From NCBI RefSeq assembly GCF_040436345.1, contig NC_133224.1:9168741-9232740 (forward strand): DNA of 64,000 nucleotides, written 5' to 3'. Position numbers and translations under genes: made by a program. The notes under the pieces are model-generated. The model ran no database searches. It saw only the letters and a list, made by a program, of their open reading frames with translations, and was not told where the DNA came from. The first letter of the stretch is position 1. Each line of letters opens with the position of its first letter. Origin of the DNA: Pagrus major (lineage: Eukaryota; Chordata; Actinopteri; Spariformes; Sparidae). Shown in pieces: positions 25,101 through 39,265 of the stretch.

Positions 25101-28100
25101 CACACAGGGTCTGTGTCAGAGTGCAGTTGACCCACCCTGGTGACAGATGTGTGAAAAATGGTTTAATTAGGTGCAGATTGAAGCTTACTCTCAATGAATC
25201 TAGCACTTTTTATATCTCGATGTTATCATATAGTACGCACTATTAAAAAATATGTTTTGGGTGGTATTTATGATGAAGTAATACCATCAGAACAGATTAT
25301 TAACAGCTGTGTTTATTAATAGTATAATCTGTTTCAGGCCACATCCACATGTGTGAACACACACTGCCTGCCAGTTGACCTCAGAGGTCACACCCTAACC
25401 CTTGACCTTGAACATATGAATGATGGCGTCTGGCGTCTGTGGGTTGTGTTTTGGTCCCCAGGGTAGCTCTAGGTCCACAAAAGATGGATATGTGTGTGTT
25501 TGTCCATCTAAAATGTAGACAAAATATGAAAGTGCTCAGCCAAATGTGTCGACCATTATTAATTTCACAACATCAGAGATGAAGTTTACACAATGCTGCC
25601 AATATTTTCCTTTAAACTGATCTAATCTTTTCAAGGAAATATTTTGTTTATCTTACGAAACAAATTAATTTACATATTTGAGTAGATTCCAATGAACTGT
25701 CAAGTTTTTGATTCTTGTCAACTCAGTGCGATGCATAGATCATTATCTAGCTCCGACCAGAATTTCCTTTGCTCTACCATATATTTTGCAGTCTTGTATG
25801 GAGAGCATCTTACTGTTGCAGCTGAGGAACAAGAGCATTTCGCAAACAGGTTACTAACACCCATGCTTTTCACTAGAAGTCACACATTCTTAAGCAACAC
25901 AGAAAAGCGCAGTCACTACACATCAGTTTGGATAAGAGCATTCAGCAGTGTCATCTGTGGTGCAGATTAACTGGGTTCTACTGTGATCAATTTCACTTCT
26001 TACATTCATATTTGTGGCTTTTTGTCAACTTTGCCTCTAAAAATGGAAACAAAGCCCGTAGTTTCTATGCTTAAGTTGTTAGTGTTGTTACAGCGTCTTG
26101 ATTTCCATGTTTCCTTTGCAATGTCTCTCAGTTCCCATGAAGAAAAGGGTTTTATATATTGTTCAGTGTATTTTTAGAGAGATGGGCAGCTGGATTCTTG
26201 CCCCTCTTTCAGGATGTTGCTGCAACACTCAACAGCTGTATAGCTTTGTTGGATTTTGATTATAGGTGGAATGCACCTTGTCAAAAATGTAACAAAAAAA
26301 AAACATATTGTGGACTATGGGGCATAAGACAACAAGAAATTGATCCTTCCCTTTGTTTCTGGTGCTTGTAGTGTTTTTTTATGGTGGCCATAAGAGCTCC
26401 ACATCCTGCAACTTAAGTAGAAAGCGCATACAAATAGAGAAAACGCAACCATATCACAAAGTCTGCAAGAAGTGCAGATGACAACTGTTTCCAGGGGGTG
26501 CGAAAAAGTGATGCACACAACCAGGGCATGCTCTTTGTCCCAGAAACAAAACATTTTTTCTCATATTCCAACACCACTGATGGATAGTCGACTTCAATAA
26601 CTTCAAGAGTCACAAACACTGCAACAACAAGCTGTCCCAGCCATGTGCATCCCTTTTTAGTGTCCCCTGGAAACAATTTCCTTTGTAATCTGTGTTTAAT
26701 GATGTTGGGATTGCTGATGGTGAGATCCCTCGTGAGAATGTAGTATTGTTTTTCAGATGTTTGTCTCAGGGTAGTTGTTTCCTTTCTTAGTTTTTCATGT
26801 GATGTTTTTTTGGTGTATTTAATTTACACAGTGTAAGAGTTTAATAAGCCACAACTGATCCTTTTCCTCTGTAACATCTGCCCAGGGCTACAGATGAAAA
26901 GCAGCTTTGATACAATACATGTATTGTGCATTTTTCCCTACTGAAAAAAATAATAAACAATAAACAATTTCTGGCAATAAAAAAAATATTGTAACTATTA
27001 GCAGAAAAACAATAATAAAATATTGGTAATAAAACTTAGCTGACCTTCAAAATATTAATTCTCAAAGTTGATATTGTCTGAGAACATTAATCTGGTCATG
27101 TTGTTGTGTTACCACAGAAAAGTTTGTGAGACCCAGAAAATTGAACTTCTCCTGTTTGATTCATTAGAGATGTATCAGATACATGCCTTAGCAACAGAGC
27201 AAAAGCTGTATGTGTATCTGTGCACTTTTTGCATAAGAGCATGTGTCTTTTGAGAAGTCTAGCACACAGTGCTGAGGACATGTCAGGGTGTGTATTTCGG
27301 TCTCTTCTGAGCCTTCGGGTGTTGATGTGTGTTTTTTTCCTCCGCACTGTTTGGACTGTCAGTCACAGCTGTCAAACACATCCCCGTATGAACGGCAGGC
27401 TGGGTTCACACTCTCTCAATCAACCCCCCGTTGCGTGTGCATGTGTTGACGTGTGTTAACGCGTGTTTGTGTGTTAGCATGTGGAGGTGGGTGGTCGAGG
27501 CTCTATTCATAGCAACTGCCATCCCACTGTCACCAATACCTCGTATGTCAAACTACCTGTCAAAGAGCGATGAGAGAACCCCTGGGTTTTCCCTCCGTGC
27601 TCCACCCAGAGGTTAATTTTATTCTATTATTATTCAATCTATCTGTGCTTTGCAGATTGTATATTTAAGTGGGAGAGACCTCTGAAAAGTGATTTTATCA
27701 ATGAAAGTTAGAGCTACATTTAGTGTTCATTTTCATTTCCCCTGTGGCAACAACAAGCTAAACATAAACGGTATTCCAATTTCAGGAGTCACATTCTCAC
27801 AGTTAAACTTTCATCGATAAAATATCAAATTTTCTAAGATTTGATATATTTGACATTATAAGATAATATAAGATTATCAACGTAACGGCTTTTAACCAGG
27901 ACCGTCAGTATATGCATGAAGTGGCTTGTGGAAAATAAGATATGCCAAATTCGGCAGTCTGCAGCTGTTATTTCAGTGTGTTAGATATATATTTAATCAA
28001 ACATCATATATTCTGCACAAAAAATGAATTAAATTCTGCCTTTTCAGTGTGCAGCAGTATTTTTTTTAGGTAAATATGACTATGGGATCAATCTAAAAAT

Positions 28101-30683
28101 GCTTAATTTCAGTCATTTCTTAGTCGTAACAATTTAAAGCAACAAAATTGAAACTGTGCAGGTCTTGAGACTAATGGCATCCTGTTTTACTTCTGTATGT
28201 ATGTATGCGTGGCTGTTGCTTAGCAAATAACTGAACCAAGCACTGAGCGTGTCTTCTCATGTTGTTGCTATAGTTACTGTCACTGCCTGGCTACTCAGCG
28301 CTACACCAAAGAAAAATAAGACGAATTGAAATCTGAGAGTAGGCATTTAACTCACTGTCGACATGGGACAAACCCTTTTTCCTCCTGTACTGTTGAAATC
28401 GTCAGGAGAGCTTGTTAGCTGTTAGCGTTAGTGGTTCCTGCAGTGTGTTTAGCTGAGGGAGCTAAGTGCTAACAAAGCTAACAGTGCAGCACTGAAACTG
28501 AGAATTTCTGTTCAGACCAACATGAAGCTGTTTAATTTGACAACAAGTTTACAGTAAATAAATGTATTGTAGTACTTCAGCTGAGTACAGTTTGATTGTA
28601 AAACTTTGTAATAATTGTACTTTGAATGCTAATACTTTAAACTTAAAACTAAAGATTGTAATAAAGTAAAGAAACACTTTGATTTCGGACATTCACTTGG
28701 AGCCTTGCATTTGCCAACATATTTTGCAAAGGTGATGCTGGCACCTCATGTATGCCCTCCAGTAAAACAAACCAAAGTAAGATTTAGTTGACTTTTAAAA
28801 CATTGATCTGATTTTTAGAAAAAGCTGCATTTTGCTAAGCTGAATATTTATTTTTGTCTTTATATTGTTGAAATTTCTCGTAAAGCTGACATGTTGTGAC
28901 ATTTCAGTCTAAAAACAGGGTCATATGTTTTGTTGTGAAGTAGAATCTTTATCTACACAGTAATTGTGGTTGTCTTATTGCTGGCCACTATCAACAATTG
29001 TGACCACTGGCCAAAATCTTCAGATCAAATAAAGATACATGACTTTGAAAAGCAGAATCTTTATAGAATCCTGATAAATTGAAAATAAAAATCTTCGCCC
29101 ATTTGACTGCGATAACTCCCATCTCATTTCTAGATGACTGGGTGTCTGCCGCTTACAGTCAGCCAGCCTCTGGTCCAGATTTGACAATTTTTTTTCGGCC
29201 CAGAGATGCTCACTATGAGTTTGTGGTTGCGTGTGTGCTCTGTGAACGAGGCCTGAGGGGAGGTTTGGTATGGAGTTTCACTCTGAGTTTTCAAGTCGGG
29301 CCTGCTGCTGGTTAGAGGTGTGGGGTTTTAATAAGCTACCGCAAAAATATGGTCTGTCACCCTCCGACTGCTCTTGTGTTTAGCTTCTGAGAAATTAAAG
29401 TGTCAGTCTGATTGTCAGCCTCTGCATATGTGTCGACATCTGTGTGTGTATTCTAAAGAAGCCAAAACAAATTTATATTATTAAAATTTATATTGGGAAT
29501 AAAGTGAGTAGAATTTCTAATCTGCGGTAGGTTTTTCAATATAGCCAGTGGTGTTAGTTTATTAAATGCTTACTGTAATATTTTTGGACTGGTATGCAGA
29601 AGAAGGAGTCTCCTGAAAGACAATATTCAGTTTTATTCTTAACATTTTAAAGCCTACATACTTCCAAAAACATTACAAGCATTTAATTTTCCCTCAGAAT
29701 ATTGTTGTTGGCAGGACGGAGGAGCTTTTATCAATTTTCCCATGGCTCTCGGGCTACAGTTTAGTTCCAACCAGCGCAGAGAACAATTTGGTTGGCGAAC
29801 GTAATCCATCACTGTAAAAAGAGAAGCTGACAATCTCGCTTTGCAAAGTTGCATCAGACTGGAAATCTCAGGCTGTAAACTTTTACACCATGAAGGATGT
29901 TCCCTTCGTGTCTCAGTCAGATTAATGTGTGCGTTCAGGCAAACAAGCAGGTGACATGACGGGAGTGAGTGTGTGATACTTCCACGTTCTACTTCTCTGA
30001 TTTTTGTCTGTGTCTGAAAAGTTTTAACCAATAGTGAGTGCTCTCTGTGGTTCGGTTAGGAGGACCCTCATTCTGTCAGTCACAAGCCAGTCAAGCCAAC
30101 AGATGAAGCAAAGCAATGTGCCTCTGCCAGCCATCGTCCTTGAGATTAAATGGAACTGAAATCCAGCTACAGTTTAACATCTTTTCTTTACAGTGGTACC
30201 TTCAGTTAGCCTTTGGTTTTGAGTGGACAATAGAAAATACCATCACTAAAAATATCATTTGGTCTTCATACAACTGTTACAAACATTAAGTTGTTGTATA
30301 GTTAGACATTTAATGAGCAGATAAAAAATATGTCAGTGTTGTCTGACCAACACAAAATGAATTTTAGCACAGGAAACCTGCCCGGTGACTAGAGATGGAA
30401 CCAAAAGTGAGTTTTTATTGGCCAGTATTAATAGATGAATGAAAATATAAATCAGTTGGGTACATCCCCGCTTGAGTGGCAGCCGCGACCAAAGCCAAGC
30501 TTGCTGATAACCATAGTTATCTGATTAAGTGGCTTACCTCTACATTTCAAAAGTAATGGTAAAATTTACAAATAGAAGAGGATTTTTAGAGTATAAGCTT
30601 GCTTCACTGTATTTTTAATTTATAAATAACTCGTTTTCTCTCTATAAAGAGGCAGTATCAGATTCTATGCTACAAATTTGAAA

Positions 30684-31010
30684 CTAGGACTGCAAGTAAT
30701 TCACTATCCATTCTTTCCATTATTTTCTGAATTATTAATTGTTTTGTTTGTTATATGTCAGAAAATAGTGAAAATGAATGTTAGTTTCCCAGAATGAAAT
30801 GAGATGGATTCACGTACTTGTTTTGTTTGATAGTCTAAAAACAAAAGATTTTCAGTTAAATATCATAAAGTACAAACAAAAGCATCAAATTCTCTCATGT
30901 GAGAAGCTGTAACTAGCAAATATGTTTGTGTTTTGCATTGTTGCTTGAAAAATGAGTGAAATAATCATCAAAATAGTTTGATTAATCGACTTACTGTTGC
31001 AGCTGTATTT
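30684..31010. repeat. Copy of the 'gctgcaac' repeat
   Basis: The left end is 'aggactgcaagtaattcactatcc' and the right end 'gattaatcgacttactgttgcagctgta'. It is about 330 bp, near full length for this family. It sits only 60 bp from the next copy. Confidence 0.65.
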
Positions 31011-31070
31011 GAAACCAGAATTGTTTACTAAATAGGGTCCCAATGAAGTCTGACTGTCTGGTGTTAGCAT

Positions 31071-31411
31071 TAGGGCTGCAACCAAGGATTATTTTAATCG
31101 GTTAATTTGCAGATTATTTCTACGATTAATTTAGTTAATGAAATGTCCAAAAATATTGCAAAAAGTGCTCTTAACAACTTCCCAGAGCCCAAAGTGCTGT
31201 TCTTTTGTCTTCTTTTGTTTCTTTTTGTCCAAAACCCAAAGTCTTTTCATGTACTACCAAAAATGACATAGAAATGCAGCAAATCCTCACTTTAAAGAAG
31301 CTGGAACCAGTAACTTTTTGACATTTTTGCTTGACAAATGACTGAAACAAAAAAATTGATTATCACTATAGTTGGTATTCATTTTCTTTTGATTGACTTA
31401 ACTGATAAATC
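31071..31411. repeat. Copy of the 'gctgcaac' repeat
   Basis: It begins with the clean end 'tagggctgcaaccaaggattattttaatcgg' and passes through 'gtccaaaacccaaagtctttt' to 'gattgacttaactgataaatcc'. Confidence 0.7.
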
Positions 31412-34400
31412 CGAAAAAGTTTAGGATTATGCCCCTGCCTTCTATTTTCTGGCTCCGTTGGCAGTTTAATGCAAACATTTGTCCTGCTTTGATATTTACC
31501 AAAGTTGATGCCCTCCTAAAAATTGTGTAAGGACAACCAAGTATTTGATAGACACAGGCTCAACACCCTGTGAGCCAACAGTGACATCACTCTCACTTCC
31601 CAGTGAAAGCCCCGAGTCAGGACATCCTCTTCCACTGTAGATGGAACAACAGTTTGTCTCATCTCATACCACTCCACTGGCCTTGGCACACTTGCCCATG
31701 AGTAACCATGCCAGGGTAAGCTACCTGCTGTTTAATGGGCCTATCATGTTCCTAATGGGATATCGGCAAAGTAAAAAGGGCCTATTTCAGGCTTCATAAA
31801 CAGACCTGGAAGGGACGAGGAGTGTATGGGACATGAGTTTAGTGGTTTACAAGGCTTGAAAAGCAGCAATTTTCCTTACACAACTAAAAATCTTTATCAT
31901 GTGCTGTTGATATCAAAATAACTCTTATTTGATTTGGAAGCAGTGTTGTTGGCATAGAAATATTTACTTTTAATGCAGTTTGGACTTTTGTAAGCTCTGT
32001 TTTAACAAAACTGCCAACAAACTCCAGTAGTGTTGTTGAAGATTAATCTGTAAAGTAGACTTACTTGACTTTTAAAATGATTGCTTCCTCATATTCTTTT
32101 TTTGGTTGATGATTTTTTAATGGCAGAAGTGCTGCCAGTACAACAGTTTCACATCATATACTGCTAAAATACATTTGAAATAGTGCAGTTGGTGGCAATG
32201 TTAAATGAAGAAGTTTGTATTTGTTTTGTATTTTGCTTTTTTTGTCTTAAATTTGATGCTTTGGCTTCTTTTTCTTGTCCTCATTAGTACATAATTGATA
32301 AATGGGACCTGGTTTCAGCAGTAATCATGTGTTTGTGTTGCTATTTTCTTGCTGGTATCATCCTCTGTATGCTCTAGTATTGTAGTGAATCCTATCGTGT
32401 TGCTTGATTTGTCACCACTGCAGCTCGACCGCAGTGTTTGTCAGCCTCGTTGTATCCTGCGGAATCAGTGATAGTAAGCAGGAGGTGAGGAGGAGGGAAG
32501 GGAGAGTGGTGATAACGGATGGAGAGCAAATTAGACAAAACTCATCTAACACAGCTTCCTTTTCCTCCATTGACCTCCGGCTTCACTTAAGAGTGTCTGC
32601 GTGTGTGTTAGAGGCAAAGAAATAGTCCCTTTTCATCCTCACAGTTGGCTGCATTTGGTGCTGCAGCTCACGTCATAGGGTATTATTCGCAAAGGAAAAA
32701 GATGAGACAAATTTTGGGTGTGAGCACTTATTAAATAGCTGCATGTGTCACACTTTTGCAGAGATGGAGCCCTCTGTGCCTCACAAAATGGGATTAAAAT
32801 GCGGAAAACAAAATTATAGAACAGAAATAGGCCACATGAATAAATAAAAGGTTGAAAAACATTTTTAAAAAATACATATTTGAAACGGTAAAAGTGTTAC
32901 GGGAAGACAAAAGTGACTATCTTACTTTAATGGACAAGAAGGCTTTAAGTCATTCTGTGACTGTAATGACCCTTTTGGCTTTTATGCAGCTCATTACAAT
33001 TGATATAACTCAGATTTGACACTTATGTGTTATGTTAAGTCAAAAATTCTGTGCCTGAACTTTCTTGAACTTTGCCACCATGCATGCCATTTCATACTCA
33101 GGCCTACCCTTCATAAACTGCAGATGCAACAGTCCCCATGCCTTTCTTTTCTTTCTGCAAATCTACCTTTTGCGGTTTCCTGTGTTTGGTCTCCTTTGTC
33201 TTGGTGTTTGTCTCTCGAGCGAGTGTGTCGAAAGTGAGCGCGTGGAGGTGATACAAAACAGCGGTTTTTCACAGAACTTGCAAACCCAACTCTTTAACAC
33301 ATCTGACCGACGTCGCCTCTTTTTCACACATTGTTCCTTCACAGTAAAACCGGCCTTCCTGTCCACAGTAGTTTCATAGAATCCCATTAAAGTACTTGAA
33401 GATTTTTTGAGATTAAGGATGTGAATTTTGATGCATGCATATTGTACTTTCATAAGGCTTTTATTTTTATGATCAATGCTACAAAATCTTCAAAAAGTAG
33501 CGTGTGAAAGCAGCCTCGACTGATTCATGTTTCTTGCGCCCTCTCTCCCCTATTTCACCTTCCTTTTCTCTCTCTATATCCACCAAATCCTTCCACTTCA
33601 GCTCGGCGTAGATCCCATTCTCCCTCCCTCCACAACGTATCCGCTTCTTGCCTCGCCTTTAATCTCACCCCACACTCCCTGCAGTATCCTCTCTTCCATC
33701 GCTCCGTCTTTGCAGTGGAAGGGGTGAGGTTAAGAAGGGGGGGGAGGATGGGAGGGAGACGAGAGCCGTCTGGAATCCATTAGCCAGTTGAGGCATCAGT
33801 GTTTCGCTGTGGGAACCTTATTGATTGCCCTCCTTTATAATTATTCCACCTCCACTCCCTCCTTCTGGCTCTTGCACCAATCATGCTTTCAGTTTCTCTC
33901 GCTTTCTCCTGCCCTTTATCCCCTCTCTGCCTCTTCTCCCTTGCTTTTTTTATTGCTATTTTCATCCCTCTGTTTGTGTTTGCGTGCCGCTTTTTTCAAT
34001 TTCGCACCATGCCTGCGTGCCAAAACCCCTCACCAGACGAGCGACACACAATCTGTGTGTTTACTGACGGCATGTAAGGTGTATTGACATACTTATCAGC
34101 AGCATGCAACGCTACCACATCCTACATAAGGAGAAAAACTGACTCACACACACTCTGCTCCTCTTGACACATGTACACACACACACACCCCTCCATACAG
34201 TCACATCCACGTGCTGCTTACATCCTCTTTATGCCAGCCATGTGCCTTTATCTGCATGTTATTGTAGTGCATCAATAGACGGATGTTGATAGGTCAATGT
34301 TTGTTACCTCTGAAAAGTGGTGCATTGCTGTAAAAAGGAAGGCACTCAAAATGTTTCCATGTAGTCAGTAAGCTATTAAAGAAAACAAAAGGACAGTTGC

Positions 34401-35519
34401 AGTGTTTTAACTTTGCTACAAACCTACAGTATGTGCATTGTAGTGCTGCTTAAGAACAGTTTGTCACATATCTGCAGTGACATACGCTCTTGATCGTTTG
34501 TTGTTGCTGCAGCAAGAGGCTGATTGAACGCTGTGGGGACTTTGACCTCAGTATGTTTGTCACAAGCTCTGGAAATTAGTTTAGCCATGAAACTGGGATT
34601 TAAAAAAATTACATTCGATAGCATTTTAACCACCAACAGGAAAAGTTGATAACATCGAGGGCATAGAATTTAACATTTTTATAAAAAGCTAAATATAACA
34701 AGGCTATTACATGACAACAATATATTACTTTTCCTTTCTTAGCTAGTAGCAGAGAACAGCAGAAAGACTCTAGTAAATCTTAAACATCAAAGTTTATTAC
34801 TAGGCTTTATTATGTATATGGTAAAATACATAATTTTATTATTCACCATTAATGAACTGTAAATTCTTATTTAGGCTGTCAGCATACTTTGTACAACTGT
34901 CACAATTATGCAGCATAGAGCTGCATGGACCCATAGCTAGCTGGCTATCTTGTGCTTGCTTGCTCACTACTGTTATTGCAAGCAAAATACTTAGTGCTAT
35001 AAATACTTCAGCAGAGAGAGTCCGTGCTGCAGCCAAATTAGTGGAAATGGTGGGCGGCGACTATCCAGAACTGCTGACATGTATGGCGACTATTTGCATG
35101 TTTCCCACAAACACCAACAGGAGCAGAAGTAATTCGGCTGCAATGAATTTTTGGTGTGGGTCAGTTTTTGTTGGGTACCGTCGCAGACAACCAGCCAATG
35201 GCAGCGCATGTCTGTTGCATGAAAATGTTACCCCTGGCTTGCATAAACATGCTAGAAACCTTCTTCAGAAGCATTGTCATTTTTTTTTTCTCTTTTTCAG
35301 CACGTTTGAGCTTATATATGGCTAAAAATGAGGCAAAATAGAATAAAACAGAACCTGTGAAGCATTCATTCAAATGTAGAAATAAGAAATCATTTAGACC
35401 AAAAGGATGACATGAATACATATGAGGGTTTAATTCCATGAAATAGTATCCCTGGAAATACACTTCAAAGTATTTCCCATTTTCGCGAGAATAAAAAAAA
35501 AAAAAACGAATAAAAACAT

Positions 35520-35815
35520 TTTGTAGCTGGAAGAGGGCATGTCAAGGGCGCAACACGAAGAGGCGCATTGAGTGCACACAGATCCAAGCAGCGTCTCCGA
35601 GAGCATACAGAGCTGCAGCTCACATGTGACAATGAGACCAACCTGGCGGTAAACCTGCAGCAGGCCTTCACCATGAAGTCCAAAACCTGCTCCAGAGGAG
35701 GAGACCTCATTAAAAACTGCAACCGTAGAACTACAGACGGCTCACAGCCTCGCATCCAGCAGCCTCTGAGCACTAACAGAATAATCCTCCTCAGCTTCAT
35801 AGAATGTCTTTGAAA
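35520..35815. other. Unexplained GC-richer segment in intron 1
   Basis: This stretch (from 'gctggaagagggcatg' to 'cagcttcatagaatgtc') is less AT-rich than its surroundings and open on both strands: about 81 codons from 35568 on +, about 111 on -. Neither reading shows a domain I recognise. It could be an old transposon or processed-gene fragment, or chance. Confidence 0.3.
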
Positions 35816-38800
35816 ACACCAAATAACTTGCTTTAACCAATTTTGTTTGTTAATGCAGTAAAGATTTTTTTAATATCATTTCCATGAGGCTCTTCTTCTC
35901 AGCAGACGGATCACAGGCAATGAACTTAGCACATAATATTCCTCACAGTCGCAGCTGTAGCACAGTTAGCGAGCTGCATGTTGATCGAGTCCAGTTCTTT
36001 TGATCATTATTTTTTATCATTATTAATACCACAAAATAATACACTAAAGCGGTCAGATGGTGAACCCAGATTTATGCGTATTTCTCCATGTTGCCTTTAG
36101 TGTTGTTTGAAATATGACCTGAATTGAGAGGCAACCTGTGACTTCATTTCACCAATAAACAATTAATAGTTCATCCATCCAATTAGCCAATTAGTAGAAC
36201 ATGTGTCTGGGGTTTTTATTGTGAAAAATGTTACAATTTCTTTTCTCACTAAACTAGGATCTAAAGGTTATTAAATACAATATGTACGTGTATGTATATG
36301 TATGTGGTGACACTGAACCACTGTGCTGCCCTGTTTGGCCTTGAACCAACACCCACAATTTCATGACTTAAAGCGTATAGTTTGACAGTCTTTACCGGCT
36401 GCAGGGATGTCCCATAAATACACATTTACATGATGCAAATGATGGGGGTGGGAATCTTTGGGAATCTCAAGATTTGATTTAGAGCTGCAGCAATTGCTCT
36501 GTATATCAATCTTGATCTTTTTCTTTTTCTTTTTTTTTTGAAGAAAAACACCTAGCTTTGATTTGCTTCTGATTCTTGGTGCCATGTTCTAATTCAGAAG
36601 TGATTCTCGGTCTGACCTAATGAAGGCCAAACAGACCAAAATGTTGTATAAATAAATATTTTAGCAGTAAGCGAGACAGCGTGTGGGTGTTCTTCTCATT
36701 GTTCTCGGTTCAGTAAATAGAAAACAGGGCACTATTTTCCTGGCTCCATTTCCAGTGCACTGTGTACCAAATGGATTTTTTTTTTTTACTCACATTTTTA
36801 GATTACAAATGAGGCGAACAGTGAACCTAACTTGATGAATTTGACGCCTGACCAATCAACAAAATAACAGAGAAAAATGTGAAAATATCACCAGGAAGCA
36901 TGTTTTAAAGTCTACTGCCTGTATATTAATAATTTAAGTGTGGTGTCTCATTAAACAGATGTTAGTCTACATGTTCTAGGGTGTGTTTTTTTCTTTTTTT
37001 GGATGTTTGCTTTAGCTGCAGTATTTCCAGAAGTAAATGATATTGGGATGCTCTTGGAGCTCTGGCTCTCTATGGATGATACTGGCTGAAGGCGGTAGCC
37101 AGCGTGTCAATAACTGACACAATGCCAAAGCTCTCCAGGTGGAACTCACACTAGGGAATCCAGCCTCTGCACGTGCCAAGACACAGACTGTAATTTCACT
37201 TTATGAGACTAATAAGACTGTGATTATTTGGCTGAACGGAGGGCTTTGTACTGACTGACAGTTAATGACAAACGTGTGAAGTGTTAACACCCTCAGGTGA
37301 AACAAAAGGAAGTAGATTTTTCTGCTCCACTCTTTTTGCTTTTGACTCTTGTGCTCCTGTCAGTGGCCATTGTCTACATTTTTTAATATAGTTTTTTTCT
37401 CTGTTAAAATTACCACTTAAGCTAATTTGCATATTAATTAAACAAAGAAATGAAGTGGCTTAAAATTCAGAAAATATGTTCAAGAATTATCACATGCAGT
37501 GTAAAAAATATTATACCGTTTGCATGTCGTGTCGATCAGTTATTACTCATAAAAAAGTTCAGAGTACAGGTTGTACACGTCACTGCTTTACCAACAACAC
37601 AAAGAAGCTGACCAGAAAAGAGTCATCCTCGGCAGTGATGTTACGTTTACGGCGTTTTTGTGGTGTTTGCAGTGGTTTCCTTTTACATGCAGTCTATGAC
37701 TTTCAGGTATGACTCAGTTACACTTCACTGAACTTTAGGATAGTATCTTTGGAGTGAGCAAAGATATATGATGCTGTCATAATAGTGAAAATGAATGATT
37801 AAACACTGGAGAGACGACATCAGGGAAATGTAGAAATGCTTGAAGAGTTAAATAAGTTGTCACTCATGTGTCATCCTCTCAGTTTTAGATGACAGGGATC
37901 ACCCTTCACTTTTCTTTAAATGTTGAAGTGTGTCAGGGGCCTCATTGCTGCTATGCAACCTGCGGCATTTTAACTGTGACTGTCAAATATGATTGAAATA
38001 CTCAGCGGAAAGTTGATCTGAGTTTCCGTTGTGTCATGCCTTCGACAGGTAGCAGGACTTTTTAAAAAAAAAAACAGCCTAAACGATGGTTTCGAAAACG
38101 TCTCTACGGGCAGAAGAGAAGAAAAAAAACTTCTATAAGTTTCCATCTACTAATATTGCTGACAAAAATTTCCATTTATTTGAAGTATTTGTCCGAGGGC
38201 TAACCCAAATGCTAGAAAGCTTCTACCGTTGCCATGGTATCTGACATCCAAATCATTATTCGAAGGACGGGGACGATTCGCCGGCTGTACCAAAAAGAGG
38301 CAAAAGACTGCTAGAGAGACCAAAATCTATATAATTTGTTTTGTCTGTAATGTTAAAAGAGGTGTCACTTGTTTTTGGTGTCTTATTTTTAGACTGGAAT
38401 CAGGAGTTTAATAGATCTCATCTCATATCTTTTAGAATACAGCAGCATTTACCCTGTTACAATCCCAGCGGCATCTAGTTTTCAAAATGCTGCATGTTGC
38501 CTCGGACCAAGCGAAATCTGCCCTCAGCGATTATGCACCACTGAACTGAAAGCAGTGTCAGGAAATGATCAAATCAGATGCCCTTGTTCCATTTTTACAG
38601 TTCAGATCGGCACACATGAAGTCAGAGAGCTGTTGCTGTTGTTATCAGTTTGCTTTTTTAGCATTGTCGCACAATGAGGTCTGTATCACCACCACATCTA
38701 TTAGATGGTTAAAGCTGTAAAAACCTAGATGACCTAGATAAATAGTCAGTTTGCCATCAAGGAATTCACTTTATTCTGCAATAATAATAGTATCTAAAAT

Positions 38801-39140
38801 GGTAAATGAAATCTGAAACAACAGTGTATTTTTCTGATGATGCACAACCTGTTTTGACATGCCATCAACATGAGTTACATTGAATAAAGCTCAGTGTCTG
38901 TACACCTGCTTTCACCTGCCTGCTTTCATGAAAACACAAAAACATCCACCGACACGTCCTGTCACTTGGCTTTGTTTGAGCACAGTGCTGCTACACACTG
39001 TCAAGGCCACAGTGACAAGCTGTGTGTGTGTGTGAGTGTGTGTAGGTGCACCATTGTGTAATGCAGTGTTTACTCTGTGTGTGTGTTTGTGGTTGATAGC
39101 CAGCCCACTCATGTTTTCTTCTCACTTTGTGTCTTTGCAG

Positions 39141-39179
39141 GAAGTTCGGGGAGCGCCCTCAGCCACAGCGCCTAACAAG
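39141..39179 (+). CDS. rbpj: rbpj exon 2 (39 nt)
   Basis: The exon encodes KFGERPQPQRLT plus split Gly and Arg codons; the mammalian counterpart is KFGERPPPKRLTR. It is flanked by 'gtctttgcag' and 'gtgagtg'. Both boundaries are phase 2 and the length is divisible by three, so skipping would remove 13 residues and keep the frame. It sits between the two largest introns. Confidence 0.96.
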
Positions 39180-39191
39180 GTGAGTGCATGA

Positions 39192-39193
<2 letters not shown>

Positions 39194-39264
<71 letters not shown>
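39194..39264. repeat. CA microsatellite 14 nt after the exon 2 donor
   Basis: About 35 CA units begin 14-15 nt downstream of the exon 2 donor. CA-rich intronic sequence close to a donor is a known hnRNP L target that can modulate exon inclusion; an effect here is inference. Confidence 0.95.

Positions 39265-39265
<1 letters not shown>

Larger units (their letters stand above)
6678..39140 (+). other. rbpj: rbpj intron 1 (about 32.5 kb)
   Basis: It runs from donor GTGAGT to an acceptor with a good pyrimidine tract (tcttctcactttgtgtctttgcag). No convincing internal gene or exon was found on either strand; the open frames of up to about 155 codons show no family motifs. It holds many interspersed repeats (separate entries), AT-rich stretches at about 26.9-27.1 kb, 27.8-28.1 kb and 30.5-30.9 kb, and pyrimidine-rich tracts near 33.5-34.0 kb. 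Large first introns in Notch-pathway genes commonly contain enhancers, but none can be named from sequence alone. Confidence 0.9.

Noticed and set aside
29654..30031. 125-codon open frame on the - strand in intron 1
   Set aside because: No motif recognised and no supporting context; the length is not exceptional over a 32-kb intron.
38086..38290. Reading with 'KNFYKFPS' resembling a THAP-domain start
   Set aside because: The conserved Cys-x-Cys/His spacing of THAP is not present and the similarity is limited to a few residues; not supportable.
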